NCBI GenBank assembly: GCA_022648295.1
Contig: JALCME010000011.1
Span: 1-64,000, forward strand
Direction of reading: 5' to 3'
Source of the DNA: Bacteroides sp.
GTDB taxonomy: Bacteria; Bacteroidota; Bacteroidia; Bacteroidales; Bacteroidaceae
DNA length: 64,000 nt
A program made the position numbers and the translations under genes. This document shows positions 25,170 to 33,741 of this stretch, piece by piece; the first letter of the stretch is position 1; each line of letters opens with the position of its first letter. A model generated the notes under the pieces. The model saw only the letters and a program-made list of their open reading frames with translations. It was not told the origin of the DNA and did not search any database.

Positions 25170-25190
25170 TTCGACCCCGGGTCTGGGTAC
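25170..25190 (+). repeat. right attachment site (attR), 21-bp direct repeat
   Basis: Exact copy of 8145-8165. Outside it the chromosome resumes with the hairpin that must originally have followed tRNA-Leu. Confidence 0.93.
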
Positions 25191-25197
25191 AACAAGA

Positions 25198-25239
25198 AAA
25201 ACTAAATGATTAATAACTAATCGTTTAGTTTTCTTTTTT
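25198..25239 (+). terminator. original tRNA-Leu terminator, displaced
   Basis: Arms 25198-25212 and 25218-25232 pair over 15 bp with one T-G wobble, followed by a run of T. It begins 8 bp outside the right attachment site, so in an empty site it would follow tRNA-Leu directly. Confidence 0.8.
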
Positions 25240-25303
25240 AAAAGGCTTGTTCTCAAATTGTTCCCAGCCATGGATCATACCGAAATTCTGAGGGATTTTG
25301 AAC

Positions 25304-25640
25304 TTATGCATAAATATTAGCTAGTCTAAAAAGGAAAAAAGGAATATCTCTCACTCCTCTAAGCAGTGCCCTAAATTGTTTAATCTTTGCATTAAAAGAT
25401 TCACTAGCCGCATTAGTTGCTCTATTTCTAAAGAAAGCCACAATTCTCAGATAATGTGTTTGTATGTTCCTTGCTATTGTGCCAAAAGCAAGGAATCCGG
25501 ACTTATCCACTTCATCATACCAATGTGCCAATCTTGTTAAAGCCACATCTGTATGATCCCAGACTGATTCCATATTTGTCCGACCCGTTAAACGAATCAG
25601 AGGATAAATGACTTCCTTAAAGTCTTTTATCCTCTGTTTT
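25304..25640 (-). pseudogene. ISL3-like transposase, C-terminal remnant
   Basis: About 110 C-terminal residues of a DDE transposase remain, ending NRATNAASESFNAKIKQFRALLRG and FFLFRLANIYA, typical of the ISL3 family C-terminus with its late glutamate region (NAASESFN). The 5' part is missing and the frame runs without a start into tRNA-fMet. Sequence resembling an IS end (CATACCGAAATTCTGAG) lies at about 25276-25292. It is a dead insertion-sequence fragment outside the tail-gene element. Confidence 0.75.
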
Positions 25641-25641
25641 G

Positions 25642-25714
<73 letters not shown>

Positions 25715-25728
25715 ATGTTTAACGGGTG

Positions 25729-25736
25729 CAAAGGTA
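25729..25736 (-). promoter_or_regulatory. tRNA-fMet promoter -7 box
   Basis: On the minus strand this reads TACCTTTG, a match to TAnnTTTG, 14 bp upstream of the tRNA. Confidence 0.6.
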
Positions 25737-25884
25737 CGGCTTTTATTGGAATATACAAATAAAACTATCCTTATTTTGCCTTATTATTGCATATTGATAT
25801 ATAACAGACTGATACTGAATGAGGTCTGTATATATTTCTTTTCCAGTAATTTCGTAGCAAACGTTCATAAATTGGATGTTTTTC

Positions 25885-25915
25885 TTGCTTGATATGCGGA
25901 AATGTTTTACTTTTG
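25885..25915 (+). promoter_or_regulatory. promoter of the tetR-fabG-rluA genes
   Basis: TACTTTTG at 25908-25915 and TTG at 25885-25887, 20 bp apart, fit the Bacteroidetes promoter. The tetR ATG is at 25947. Confidence 0.6.
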
Positions 25916-25946
25916 CTCAAATTATTAAACGATGTGCAACTAGTTT

Positions 25947-26546
25947 ATGGCTGTATCGAGAACGAAAGCTAAATTGGTAGATGTTGCCCGGCAGTTATTT
26001 GCAAAAATGGGGGTTGAGAACACTACTATGAATGATATTGCTCTTGCTTCTAAAAAAGGTAGAAGGACACTTTATACCTACTTTAAAAGTAAGGAGGATA
26101 TCTATATGGCTGTTGTTGAGTCTGAACTGGATATCCTTTCGGATATGATGAAAAGGGTGGCTGATAAGGATGTTTCACCGGAGCGGAAAATAATTGAAAT
26201 GATTTATACGCGTTTGAATGCAGTGAAAGAGGCTGTATATCGTAATGGGACTCTTCGTGCTAATTTCTTTCGTGATATTTGGCGGGTGGAGAAAGTGCGG
26301 AAACGTTTTGATGCAAAAGAAATACAGCTGTTTAGAGATGTTCTGCGTGAGGGCGTGGAAAAAGGCGTTTTCGAAATTGATGATGTTGATATGACGGCTG
26401 CATTGGTACATTATAGTGTAAAAGGCATTGAAGTACCTTATATCCGGGGACATATCGGCGCTAATTTGGATGATGAAACGCGTAATAAGTATGTGATACA
26501 TATTGTGTTCGGAGCATTGCATCGAACAAAAAAAGATATCAAATAA
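25947..26546 (+). CDS. TetR family transcriptional regulator
   Basis: This 199-residue protein has an N-terminal TetR helix-turn-helix (MNDIALASKKGRRTLYTYFK, residues 28-47) and a helical C-terminal ligand domain. It precedes fabG by 16 bp. The context suggests a regulator that senses a lipid-related ligand or controls its own operon, but this is inferred from position only. Confidence 0.93.
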   Translation: MAVSRTKAKLVDVARQLFAKMGVENTTMNDIALASKKGRRTLYTYFKSKEDIYMAVVESELDILSDMMKRVADKDVSPERKIIEMIYTRLNAVKEAVYRNGTLRANFFRDIWRVEKVRKRFDAKEIQLFRDVLREGVEKGVFEIDDVDMTAALVHYSVKGIEVPYIRGHIGANLDDETRNKYVIHIVFGALHRTKKDIK

Positions 26547-26562
26547 TAATAAAAAAGGAAAT

Positions 26563-27309
26563 ATGGGATTACTGGATGGAAAAACAGCCATTATTACCGG
26601 AGCTGCACGTGGCATAGGTAAGGCTATTGCGCTTAAATTTGCTTCGGAAGGGGCAAACATTGCTTTCACTGATTTAGTGATTGATGAGAATGCAGAGAAT
26701 ACAACCAAAGAAATTGAAGCTTACGGGGTTAAAGCTAAAGGATATGCTTCGAATGCTGCTAACTTTGAAGATACAGCCAAAGTTGTGGAAGCTATTCATT
26801 CAGACTTCGGGCACATTGATATTCTAGTAAACAATGCCGGTATTACTCGCGATGGTTTAATGATACGTATGAGTGAGCAGCAATGGGACATGGTTATCAA
26901 CGTGAATTTAAAGTCAGCTTTTAACTTTATTCATGCTTGTACTCCAATTATGATGCGCCAAAAAACCGGGAATATTATAAATATGGCATCTGTAGTGGGT
27001 GTTCACGGTAATGCCAGCCAGTGTAACTATGCTGCTTCAAAAGCTGGGTTAATTGCATTAGCAAAGTCTATTGCACAAGAAATGGGATCTCGTGGTATTC
27101 GTGCTAATGCTATTGCACCGGGATTTATCATGACCGATATGACAGCTTCCCTGTCTGAAGAAGTAAAAGCAGAATGGTGCAAAAAAATTCCTTTGCGCCG
27201 TGGAGGTACTCCCGAAGATGTTGCTAATATTGCTACTTTCCTAGCTTCTGATATGTCTTCTTACGTTTCAGGACAAGTTATTCAGGTAGATGGTGGCATG
27301 AATATGTAA
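26563..27309 (+). CDS. fabG: 3-oxoacyl-[acyl-carrier-protein] reductase
   Basis: This short-chain dehydrogenase reduces 3-oxoacyl-ACP with NADPH in fatty acid synthesis. The 248 residues show the cofactor motif TGAARGIG (12-19), NNAG, the catalytic Ser in the NMASVVG segment and YAASK (Tyr/Lys). The C-terminal SGQVIQVDGGMNM is typical of FabG. The ATG at 26563 is preferred over an upstream start inside tetR. It is 7 bp from the RNA pseudouridine synthase gene. Confidence 0.95.
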   Translation: MGLLDGKTAIITGAARGIGKAIALKFASEGANIAFTDLVIDENAENTTKEIEAYGVKAKGYASNAANFEDTAKVVEAIHSDFGHIDILVNNAGITRDGLMIRMSEQQWDMVINVNLKSAFNFIHACTPIMMRQKTGNIINMASVVGVHGNASQCNYAASKAGLIALAKSIAQEMGSRGIRANAIAPGFIMTDMTASLSEEVKAEWCKKIPLRRGGTPEDVANIATFLASDMSSYVSGQVIQVDGGMNM

Positions 27310-27316
27310 TTATAAT

Positions 27317-27991
27317 ATGACTGTTGTATACGAAGACAATCATATCATTATAGTCAATAAGACCGCTTCCGAGATTGTTCAGGGAGACAAAACCGGGGAT
27401 GTTCCGCTTTCAGAAACAGTGAAACAGTATTTGAAAGAGAAGTATAATAAACCCGGTAATGTTTTTATTGGTGTCACTCACCGCCTGGACCGCCCTGTAA
27501 GCGGTCTTGTTGTTTTTGCCAAAACCGGCAAAGCACTTGCGCGTCTTAACGAAATGTTTAAGAATAGCGAAGTTAAGAAAACGTATTGGGCAATAGTGAA
27601 GAATATGCCGGAGGGCCCAGAAGGTGAACTGGTTCATTACTTAGTGAGGAATGAAAAACAGAATAAGAGTTATGCTTATGATAAGGAAGTTCCTAACAGT
27701 AAGAAAGCCATTCTGCATTATCGGCTTATAGGGCAATCGCAAAACTACTTTTTACTTGAAGTTGATTTAAAGACAGGGCGTCATCATCAGATTCGTTGTC
27801 AGTTAGCTAAGATGGGCTGTCCTATCAAGGGGGACTTGAAGTATGGGGCTCTTCGCTCCAATCCTGATGGGAGTATTTGTTTGCATGCCCGTCACATTTG
27901 TTTTATACATCCGGTTTCTAAGGAATTGATTGATGTTACTGCACCTCTGCCTGAAGATAATTTATGGCAGGGTTTTCAATTTAACCGCTGA
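27317..27991 (+). CDS. RluA family RNA pseudouridine synthase
   Basis: The 224-residue protein has the RluA active-site motif HRLDRPVSGLVVFAKT with the catalytic Asp, and the later LKTGRHHQIRCQLAKMG. It lacks an S4 domain, as in RluA/TruC-type short members. It isomerises uridine in rRNA or tRNA; the target is not clear. It is the last gene of the tetR-fabG set. Confidence 0.93.
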   Translation: MTVVYEDNHIIIVNKTASEIVQGDKTGDVPLSETVKQYLKEKYNKPGNVFIGVTHRLDRPVSGLVVFAKTGKALARLNEMFKNSEVKKTYWAIVKNMPEGPEGELVHYLVRNEKQNKSYAYDKEVPNSKKAILHYRLIGQSQNYFLLEVDLKTGRHHQIRCQLAKMGCPIKGDLKYGALRSNPDGSICLHARHICFIHPVSKELIDVTAPLPEDNLWQGFQFNR

Positions 27992-28083
27992 TAGAACTTC
28001 TATTCAATTATTTCCCATATTTGACTTTTTGTGATTAAGCTGCCAATTCTTTTTCATTGAAGAAAGGTTGATTGCATAATAAA

Positions 28084-28143
28084 TTGTCTTACCCTAGATT
28101 TAGTTGACTCCTATAATTATCAACTAAGTCTAGGGTAAGACAA
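28084..28143. repeat. 60-bp near-perfect palindrome
   Basis: Arms 28084-28107 and 28120-28143 are 24 bp each with one mismatch, around a 12-base centre. There is no T run after either arm. It lies between convergent genes, 92 bp after the RluA stop codon. It could be a factor-dependent transcription barrier, a miniature inverted-repeat element or a processing hairpin. Confidence 0.85.
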
Positions 28144-28214
28144 GGCAACTCTTTTCAGACAAAAGTAGCCATATGTTTTCTTCTTTTTCTTCTAGGTTGA
28201 TGTAGTGGAAAATA

Positions 28215-28255
28215 AAAAGCCATTTCCTGGAATAGACAAGTAGGAAATGGCTTTT
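28215..28255 (-). terminator. terminator of the small secreted protein gene
   Basis: Perfect 14-bp arms AAAAGCCATTTCCT (28215-28228) and AGGAAATGGCTTTT (28242-28255). It lies 19 bp after the stop codon at 28275 on the minus strand, with T-rich flank. Confidence 0.8.
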
Positions 28256-28274
28256 ATAGTTAGTGCGCTTACTC

Positions 28275-28523
28275 TTATTCGGCGAACTGTGCAGACGTAT
28301 CTGTTGCAGGAGTATCACTTTCCGGATCTTCCGTTGTTGGTTGGTCCGATTTGGGCTCTTCTACAATAGTGTCTTGCTTGGCTGGTTCAGTAGTGGTTGA
28401 GTCTTTACTCTGTTCCGTTCCAGGTTGTCCTTTCTTTACAGGATCCTGTGCATGGGCTAAGAAAGAGCCACCGCATACTAGCATAAATAATGCTGCTACT
28501 AATACTAACTTTTTCATAATCAT
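28275..28523 (-). CDS. small secreted acidic protein
   Basis: The 82-residue product has a signal peptide (KKLVLVAALFMLVCGG, cleavage after AHA) and a mature part of about 57 residues, rich in Thr, Pro, Asp and Glu (TTTEPAKQDTIVEEPKSDQP) and probably disordered. No family is recognised. An alternative ATG at 28517 would shorten it by two residues. It is transcribed alone, with its own terminator. The palindrome GCTTAAG-TGT-CTTAAGC at 28557-28573 lies 34 bp upstream. Confidence 0.75.
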   Translation of the reverse strand: MIMKKLVLVAALFMLVCGGSFLAHAQDPVKKGQPGTEQSKDSTTTEPAKQDTIVEEPKSDQPTTEDPESDTPATDTSAQFAE

Positions 28524-28752
28524 TTGCTTTTAAATGGTTGATACTATATATATTTAGCTTAAGTGTCTTAAGCTTATCAAAAGTTCGATGCTTACGCTAA
28601 TAATAGTTCAAATGATATGCCAGAATGTATTATGTTACGCTAAATTACTGATAAGTAGACGTGTAACTGAATTTCGCTTTATTCGACTGTTGTAGATAAG
28701 TGTGGAAAGTGTGGACGGAATGTGGATTTTTTCCCCAGTTTTGCTTGTTGTA

Positions 28753-30135
28753 TTATAAATCTATTTGGTAAAGTTTCAGTTTGTTATAGAGCGTTTTCCG
28801 GTCAATGCCCAGTAACTGGGCTGCACGGCTCTTATTATTTCCCGTTTGCTGCAAGGCTTCAATGATTTGTTGTTTTTCCGTTTCTTCATTGTGTAAAGCC
28901 ATACTCGAAGAGTCTGGTCTTTCTTGAAGTTCCGTGAGTTCGTCAAGCGTAATATATTTATCCTGGGCAAGCAGAGTTGCTCTCCGGATTGTGTTTCTCA
29001 TTTGCCTTAAGTTGCCCGGCCAAGGGTAAGCCAATAATAGCTTTGAGGCGGGGACATCGAAACCGATAAGCTGTTTGCCTAGTTCCCGGTTAGCTTCGTC
29101 AAGGAAAAAATTGGCAAAAAGGAGAATGTCTTCCCGGCGATCTTTCAGTAATGGAATATGCAGGGTAAACTCGTTGATGCGGTGAAAAAGATCTTCCCGG
29201 AAACGACCTTGCCGGATTGCCTCTTCCATATTTTCGTTTGTTGCACAAATAATGCGAATGTCTATGTTCGTTTCGGTATTCGAACCTACCGGACGAATCT
29301 TGTGTTCTTGTAAGGCACGTAATAACTGGATCTGTATCTCATAGCTTAAATTTCCTATTTCATCTAAGAATATACTACCCCCATTAGCGGCAGAAAAAGC
29401 CCCTGTTTTATTCGTTAATGCTCCGGTAAAGGCTCCTTTTACATGCCCGAAAAGTTCGGATGCAGCCAATTCTTTGGGGATGGCTCCGCAGTCAATGGCT
29501 ATAAATGGTTGGTCTGCGCGTTTACTGAGTTGGTGAATGCGGTGGGCTACATACTCCTTTCCGGTTCCGCTGGCCCCGGTGATAAGCACCGACATTTTGG
29601 TAGGAGCAACAAGCCGGACGTAATTATAAAGTTCTTTGGCTGCGTCACTTTCACCTTCCAAATAATCGGATAACTCATTCACGTTTTTCGAAGAGCATGA
29701 GGTGTCCTTTTGATCAGTTTGTATAAGAGACTCTTTTGAGACAGTGTCAGAGCTTGTCTGTGAAGAATGACTATCTGTCTTTTCCATGGCTTCGGCTATT
29801 TTCTTTAATAGCTCATCAGGGTTGACTGGTTTGGAAACATAATCAGATGCTCCCAACTTAATTGCCTGTACAGCCGATTGAATATCTGCATATCCGGTCA
29901 TCATGATAAGCGGAATATTCAGATGCTCTGTTCCCAACCATTTCAGGAGATCAATGCCATCTTTATCGGGCAAGCGAAGGTCAGATAAAATCAAATCAAT
30001 ATCCTCGGATGCCAGCTTCTTTTGGGCATGGACAATACTGCTTACGGAATAGACTTGGAATCCTTTTTTACCGAGCCAGGTCTTTAACATCATACCGTAA
30101 GTAATATCGTCTTCTACGATGAGTATTGATCTCAT
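28753..30135 (-). CDS. sigma-54-dependent NtrC-type response regulator
   Basis: This 460-residue protein has a receiver domain (residues 1-118, D52 in SDLRLPDKDG as phosphoacceptor), an AAA+ sigma-54 interaction domain (Walker A GASGTGKE near 185-200, GAFTGA loop near 235) and a Fis-type helix-turn-helix at the C-terminus (KSRAAQLLGIDRKTLYNKL). It activates sigma-54 promoters. No histidine kinase is adjacent; the hybrid kinase 3.6 kb away at 33738 is a possible partner but has its own receiver and HPt. Confidence 0.95.
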   Translation of the reverse strand: MRSILIVEDDITYGMMLKTWLGKKGFQVYSVSSIVHAQKKLASEDIDLILSDLRLPDKDGIDLLKWLGTEHLNIPLIMMTGYADIQSAVQAIKLGASDYVSKPVNPDELLKKIAEAMEKTDSHSSQTSSDTVSKESLIQTDQKDTSCSSKNVNELSDYLEGESDAAKELYNYVRLVAPTKMSVLITGASGTGKEYVAHRIHQLSKRADQPFIAIDCGAIPKELAASELFGHVKGAFTGALTNKTGAFSAANGGSIFLDEIGNLSYEIQIQLLRALQEHKIRPVGSNTETNIDIRIICATNENMEEAIRQGRFREDLFHRINEFTLHIPLLKDRREDILLFANFFLDEANRELGKQLIGFDVPASKLLLAYPWPGNLRQMRNTIRRATLLAQDKYITLDELTELQERPDSSSMALHNEETEKQQIIEALQQTGNNKSRAAQLLGIDRKTLYNKLKLYQIDL

Positions 30136-30266
30136 GAGCTTTACTTTTAGTCTCTTTTATAAGGCAAAGGTAACTGGTTTGGATTGAAAATCGTATATTT
30201 GCAAACTTTATTTAACGTGAAGCTGATTGGTTATTATTCTTAATACAACTTTAAATAGAAAAGCAT

Positions 30267-31106
30267 ATGAAGAAGAATTATATAATTATATTATTAACGA
30301 TACTGCTTTGTAGTGTTATGGCCTGCAAATCGGAACAAAAGAAAAGAGGAAATATGGAAAAAGGTACACTGGTGAGGATTGAAACTTCTGTTGGTGATAT
30401 TGTTGTGAAATTGTATGATGAAACACCACGCCATCGCGATAACTTTATTAAATTAGCGGAAAACGGAACATATGAAGGCACGCTCTTCCATCGTGTCATA
30501 AAAGACTTTATGATACAGGCTGGTGATCCTGATTCCAAGGATGCTCCAAGGGGTAAAATGCTGGGTTCGGGTGATGTGGGGTATACCATTCCGGCTGAAT
30601 TTGTCTATCCGAAATATTTCCATAAAAAAGGAGCATTGGCTGCTGCCCGTCAGGGAGACAATGTAAATCCCAAGAAAGAATCTTCCGGCTGTCAGTTTTA
30701 TATTGTGACAGGAAAAGTATTTAGTGACTCCACCTTATTAGGGATGGAGAGCCAAATCAATCAGAATCGTTTGACGAATGTTTTTAATGCTTTGGCTCAA
30801 AAGCATATGAAGGATATTTATAAGATGAGGAAAGCGAACGATCAGGAGGGGTTGATGAATTTACAAGATACTTTGTACACGCAGGCTCAAGCTGAAGTTG
30901 CGAAACAACCGGAATTTCATTTCACTCCCGAGCAGGTGAAAGTCTACACTACGGTGGGCGGAACTCCACATCTTGACGGCGAATATACGGTATTTGGAGA
31001 AGTGATTGAAGGAATGGATATTGTGGATAAAATACAGCAAGTGAAAACAGACCGGAGTGATCGCCCTGAAACAGATATAACAATTAAAAAGGTGGAAGTG
31101 CTTTAA
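30267..31106 (+). CDS. cyclophilin-type peptidyl-prolyl isomerase, lipoprotein
   Basis: This 279-residue protein starts with a lipoprotein signal peptide (lipobox SVMAC, Cys 20) and contains a cyclophilin fold (from about residue 38: IETSVGDIVVKLYDETPRHR, LFHRVIKDFMIQAGDP, SSGCQFYIVTGK). An inserted helical segment (about residues 165-215) splits the domain before FGEVIEGMDIVDKIQQ. It should help protein folding in the periplasm. A -7 box TATATTTG at 30194-30201 lies upstream. The M16 peptidase follows after 28 bp. Confidence 0.93.
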   Translation: MKKNYIIILLTILLCSVMACKSEQKKRGNMEKGTLVRIETSVGDIVVKLYDETPRHRDNFIKLAENGTYEGTLFHRVIKDFMIQAGDPDSKDAPRGKMLGSGDVGYTIPAEFVYPKYFHKKGALAAARQGDNVNPKKESSGCQFYIVTGKVFSDSTLLGMESQINQNRLTNVFNALAQKHMKDIYKMRKANDQEGLMNLQDTLYTQAQAEVAKQPEFHFTPEQVKVYTTVGGTPHLDGEYTVFGEVIEGMDIVDKIQQVKTDRSDRPETDITIKKVEVL

Positions 31107-31134
31107 AGTTGCTTTATCGCATTACCGGGAAAAT

Positions 31135-32367
31135 ATGAAAATCAATAAATTGACCTTATCCAATGGTCTGCGTTTAGTGCATTCTCAAGATATTACAACG
31201 CAAATGGTTGCGCTGAATATTGTATATGACGTAGGTGCCCGCGATGAACATCCCGATCATACGGGGTTTGCCCATTTGTTTGAGCACTTAATGTTTGGAG
31301 GGTCTGTTCATATACCAGATTATGATACCCCGCTTCAGGAAGCCGGGGGAGAAAACAATGCCTGGACAAATAATGATATTACCAATTATTATCTCACAGT
31401 GCCCAAGTCGAATGTGGAGATAGGCTTTTGGCTGGAATCCGATCGCATGTTGGGACTGGCATTTAGCAAACAGAGTCTGGAAGTGCAGCGCGGAGTGGTT
31501 ATGGAGGAGTTTAAACAAAGATCCCTAAATCAGCCTTATGGAGATGCCGGACATCTTATCCGTGCTTTGGCTTATAAGGTGCATCCCTATCGCTGGCCTA
31601 CCATCGGGAAAAAGCTCTCGCATATATCAGATGCAACATTAGATGAAGTAGAGGATTTCTTTTTCCACTTTTATGCTCCGAACAATGCAGTATTGGCTGT
31701 TACCGGAAATATCTCCTGGGAAGAAACGGTTGCATTGACAGAAAAGTGGTTCGGCCCTATTCCACGTCGGCAAGTCAGGGTAAGAAATTTGCAGTCTGAA
31801 CCTGTGCAAAAAGAAGAACGGCGGCAAGAAGTGGAACGTTCTGTCCCATTAGACGCCCTATTTATGGCTTATCATATGTGCGATCGTCAGCATCCCGATT
31901 ATTATGCATTCGATATTTTATCGGATATATTAAGTAACGGACGTTCCAGCAGATTAAGCCGACACCTGGTTCAGGAACAAAATTTATTTTCTACGATAGA
32001 TGCTTATATTTCCGGTTCAATAGATGCCGGATTGTTACAGATTAGTGGGAAGCCAGCACCCGGAGTTTCGTTGGAACAAGCCGAAACTGCTGTTAAACAA
32101 GAGTTGGAAGCTTTGGGTGAGTCATTGATAGAGGAGCAGGAATTGGAGAAAGTAAAGAATAAGTTTGAGTCTACCCAAGTCTTCAGTACGATCAATTATT
32201 TGAATGTTGCTACCAATCTGGCATGGTTTGAATTAATAGGGAAGGCCGAAGATATCAATCATGAAGTGGAAAGGTACCGGGAGGTAACAGCTGAGCAGCT
32301 GATGCAGGTGGCCCGGAAGACTTTTAGGAAAGAGAATAGCGTCGTATTACATTATCGGAAAGCATAA
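31135..32367 (+). CDS. M16 family zinc peptidase
   Basis: This 410-residue protein has the inverted zinc motif HLFEH (residues 47-51) and the downstream glutamate in RGVVMEEFKQ (about 124), so it is a catalytically competent M16 subunit. It has two of the pitrilysin-type domains and no signal peptide. Substrates are probably short peptides. It lies between the cyclophilin and MATE genes with about 30-bp gaps. Confidence 0.93.
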   Translation: MKINKLTLSNGLRLVHSQDITTQMVALNIVYDVGARDEHPDHTGFAHLFEHLMFGGSVHIPDYDTPLQEAGGENNAWTNNDITNYYLTVPKSNVEIGFWLESDRMLGLAFSKQSLEVQRGVVMEEFKQRSLNQPYGDAGHLIRALAYKVHPYRWPTIGKKLSHISDATLDEVEDFFFHFYAPNNAVLAVTGNISWEETVALTEKWFGPIPRRQVRVRNLQSEPVQKEERRQEVERSVPLDALFMAYHMCDRQHPDYYAFDILSDILSNGRSSRLSRHLVQEQNLFSTIDAYISGSIDAGLLQISGKPAPGVSLEQAETAVKQELEALGESLIEEQELEKVKNKFESTQVFSTINYLNVATNLAWFELIGKAEDINHEVERYREVTAEQLMQVARKTFRKENSVVLHYRKA

Positions 32368-32397
32368 AGACTATTACCGGATTTTATCCGTTGCATT

Positions 32398-33741
32398 ATG
32401 GGTTATTTATGGAAAATATATGGAACGCATTATAAAGCTTTGTTCCATTTGGGGTTACCTATCATCATAGGGCAACTGGGAATAATTATTCTTGGGTTTG
32501 CAGATACATTGATGGTGGGACATCATAGTACGGCTGAGTTGGCAGCAGCTTCCTTCGTGAATAACATGTTTACCCTATGTATCTTTTTTGGCACAGGATT
32601 TTCTTATGGCCTGACCCCTATTGTGGGAGAGCTTTATGGTAAATCCCATTTTCGGGAGGCGGGACAGGCTTTGAGGTGCAGCCTTATTGCGAATATGATG
32701 CTTGCCCTGCTCTTGACGGGATTGATGACCATCCTCTTTTTTAATTTGGAGAGATTGGGACAACCTGAGGAACTGATGCCTTATATCAAACCCTATTATT
32801 TGGTGCTGCTTCTTTCTCTGCTATTTGTGATGCTATTTAATGGCTTTAAGCAATTTACCGATGGGATTACGCTTACTAGGACTGCCATGTGGGTGTTACT
32901 TGGTGGAAATGCTTTAAACCTGATCGGAAACTATGTGATGATATATGGCAAAATGGGATTTCCTGAGTTGGGCCTTTTGGGAGCTGGCATTAGTACCCTG
33001 TTTTCGCGTATTGTAATGGTCGCTGTTTTTACGTTTATTCTACTTTGGGATAATCGTTTTATACGGTATAAAGTTGGCTTTTTCCGTTTAGGCTGGTCTT
33101 TGCCGGTATTCAAACGATTGAATGCTTTAGGGTGGCCGGTTGCCCTTCAAGTTGGCATGGAGACCTCCTCTTTCAACTTTAGTACTATTATGATAGGTTG
33201 GCTGGGGGTAGTTGCTTTGGCTTCCCATCAGATTATGCTGACTATTTCACAATTTACCTTTATGATATTTTATGGAATGGGAGCGGCTGTTGCCATACGT
33301 GTCAGCTATTTTAAAGGGCAAAATGATTTGGCTAATATCCGTCATTCGGCGTATGCCGGTTTTCATCTAATCTTAATTATAGCCCTTGTTTTATTGAGCA
33401 TAATCTTTTCGTTTCGTGCACAAGTGGGAAGTTGGTTTACCGATAGTGCAGAAGTTTCAGCATTGGTATATTCTTTGTTTATTCCTTTTCTTATTTATCA
33501 GTTCGGCGACGGGTTGCAAATCAATTTTGCGAATGCTTTGCGGGGTATTGCCGATGTAAAGCCTATGATAATCATTGCTTTTATCGCCTATTTTTTGATA
33601 TCTTTGCCTGTGGGGTATTTTTGTGGTTTTACATTAGGCTGGGGGGCGGTCGGCGTATGGATGGCTTTTCCTTTTGGGCTCACCAGTGCCGGTATCATGT
33701 TGTGGCTACGTTTTCGTTATAAAATGCATGAGATGAAATGA
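32398..33741 (+). CDS. MATE family efflux transporter
   Basis: The 447-residue protein has 12 predicted membrane segments in the MATE arrangement, beginning KALFHLGLPIIIGQLGIIIL and containing FADTLMVGHHSTAELAAAS and VALQVGMETSSF. It exports drugs or metabolites with Na+ or H+. Its stop overlaps the start of the hybrid kinase by 4 bp, so the two are translationally coupled. Confidence 0.95.
   Translation: MGYLWKIYGTHYKALFHLGLPIIIGQLGIIILGFADTLMVGHHSTAELAAASFVNNMFTLCIFFGTGFSYGLTPIVGELYGKSHFREAGQALRCSLIANMMLALLLTGLMTILFFNLERLGQPEELMPYIKPYYLVLLLSLLFVMLFNGFKQFTDGITLTRTAMWVLLGGNALNLIGNYVMIYGKMGFPELGLLGAGISTLFSRIVMVAVFTFILLWDNRFIRYKVGFFRLGWSLPVFKRLNALGWPVALQVGMETSSFNFSTIMIGWLGVVALASHQIMLTISQFTFMIFYGMGAAVAIRVSYFKGQNDLANIRHSAYAGFHLILIIALVLLSIIFSFRAQVGSWFTDSAEVSALVYSLFIPFLIYQFGDGLQINFANALRGIADVKPMIIIAFIAYFLISLPVGYFCGFTLGWGAVGVWMAFPFGLTSAGIMLWLRFRYKMHEMK

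Larger units (their letters stand above)
8145..25190. mobile_element. integrated tail-gene element in tRNA-Leu (satellite-like)
   Basis: A 17-kb element flanked by a 21-bp direct repeat of the tRNA-Leu 3' end, with a tyrosine recombinase beside the right end. All genes are on the minus strand, in the order integrase, two unknowns, excisionase-like HTH, second HTH, replication-type winged helix, unknown, terminase-small-subunit-like, gp10-like, small ORF, tape measure, tail tip, two unknowns, DUF4406/DnaA fusion and four small ORFs. I find no capsid, portal, large terminase, major tail, lysis or conjugation gene. Intact ORFs and 3-26 bp spacings argue against random decay. Best reading: a phage satellite that encodes tail parts. 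A stably reduced prophage is the alternative. Confidence 0.85.
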
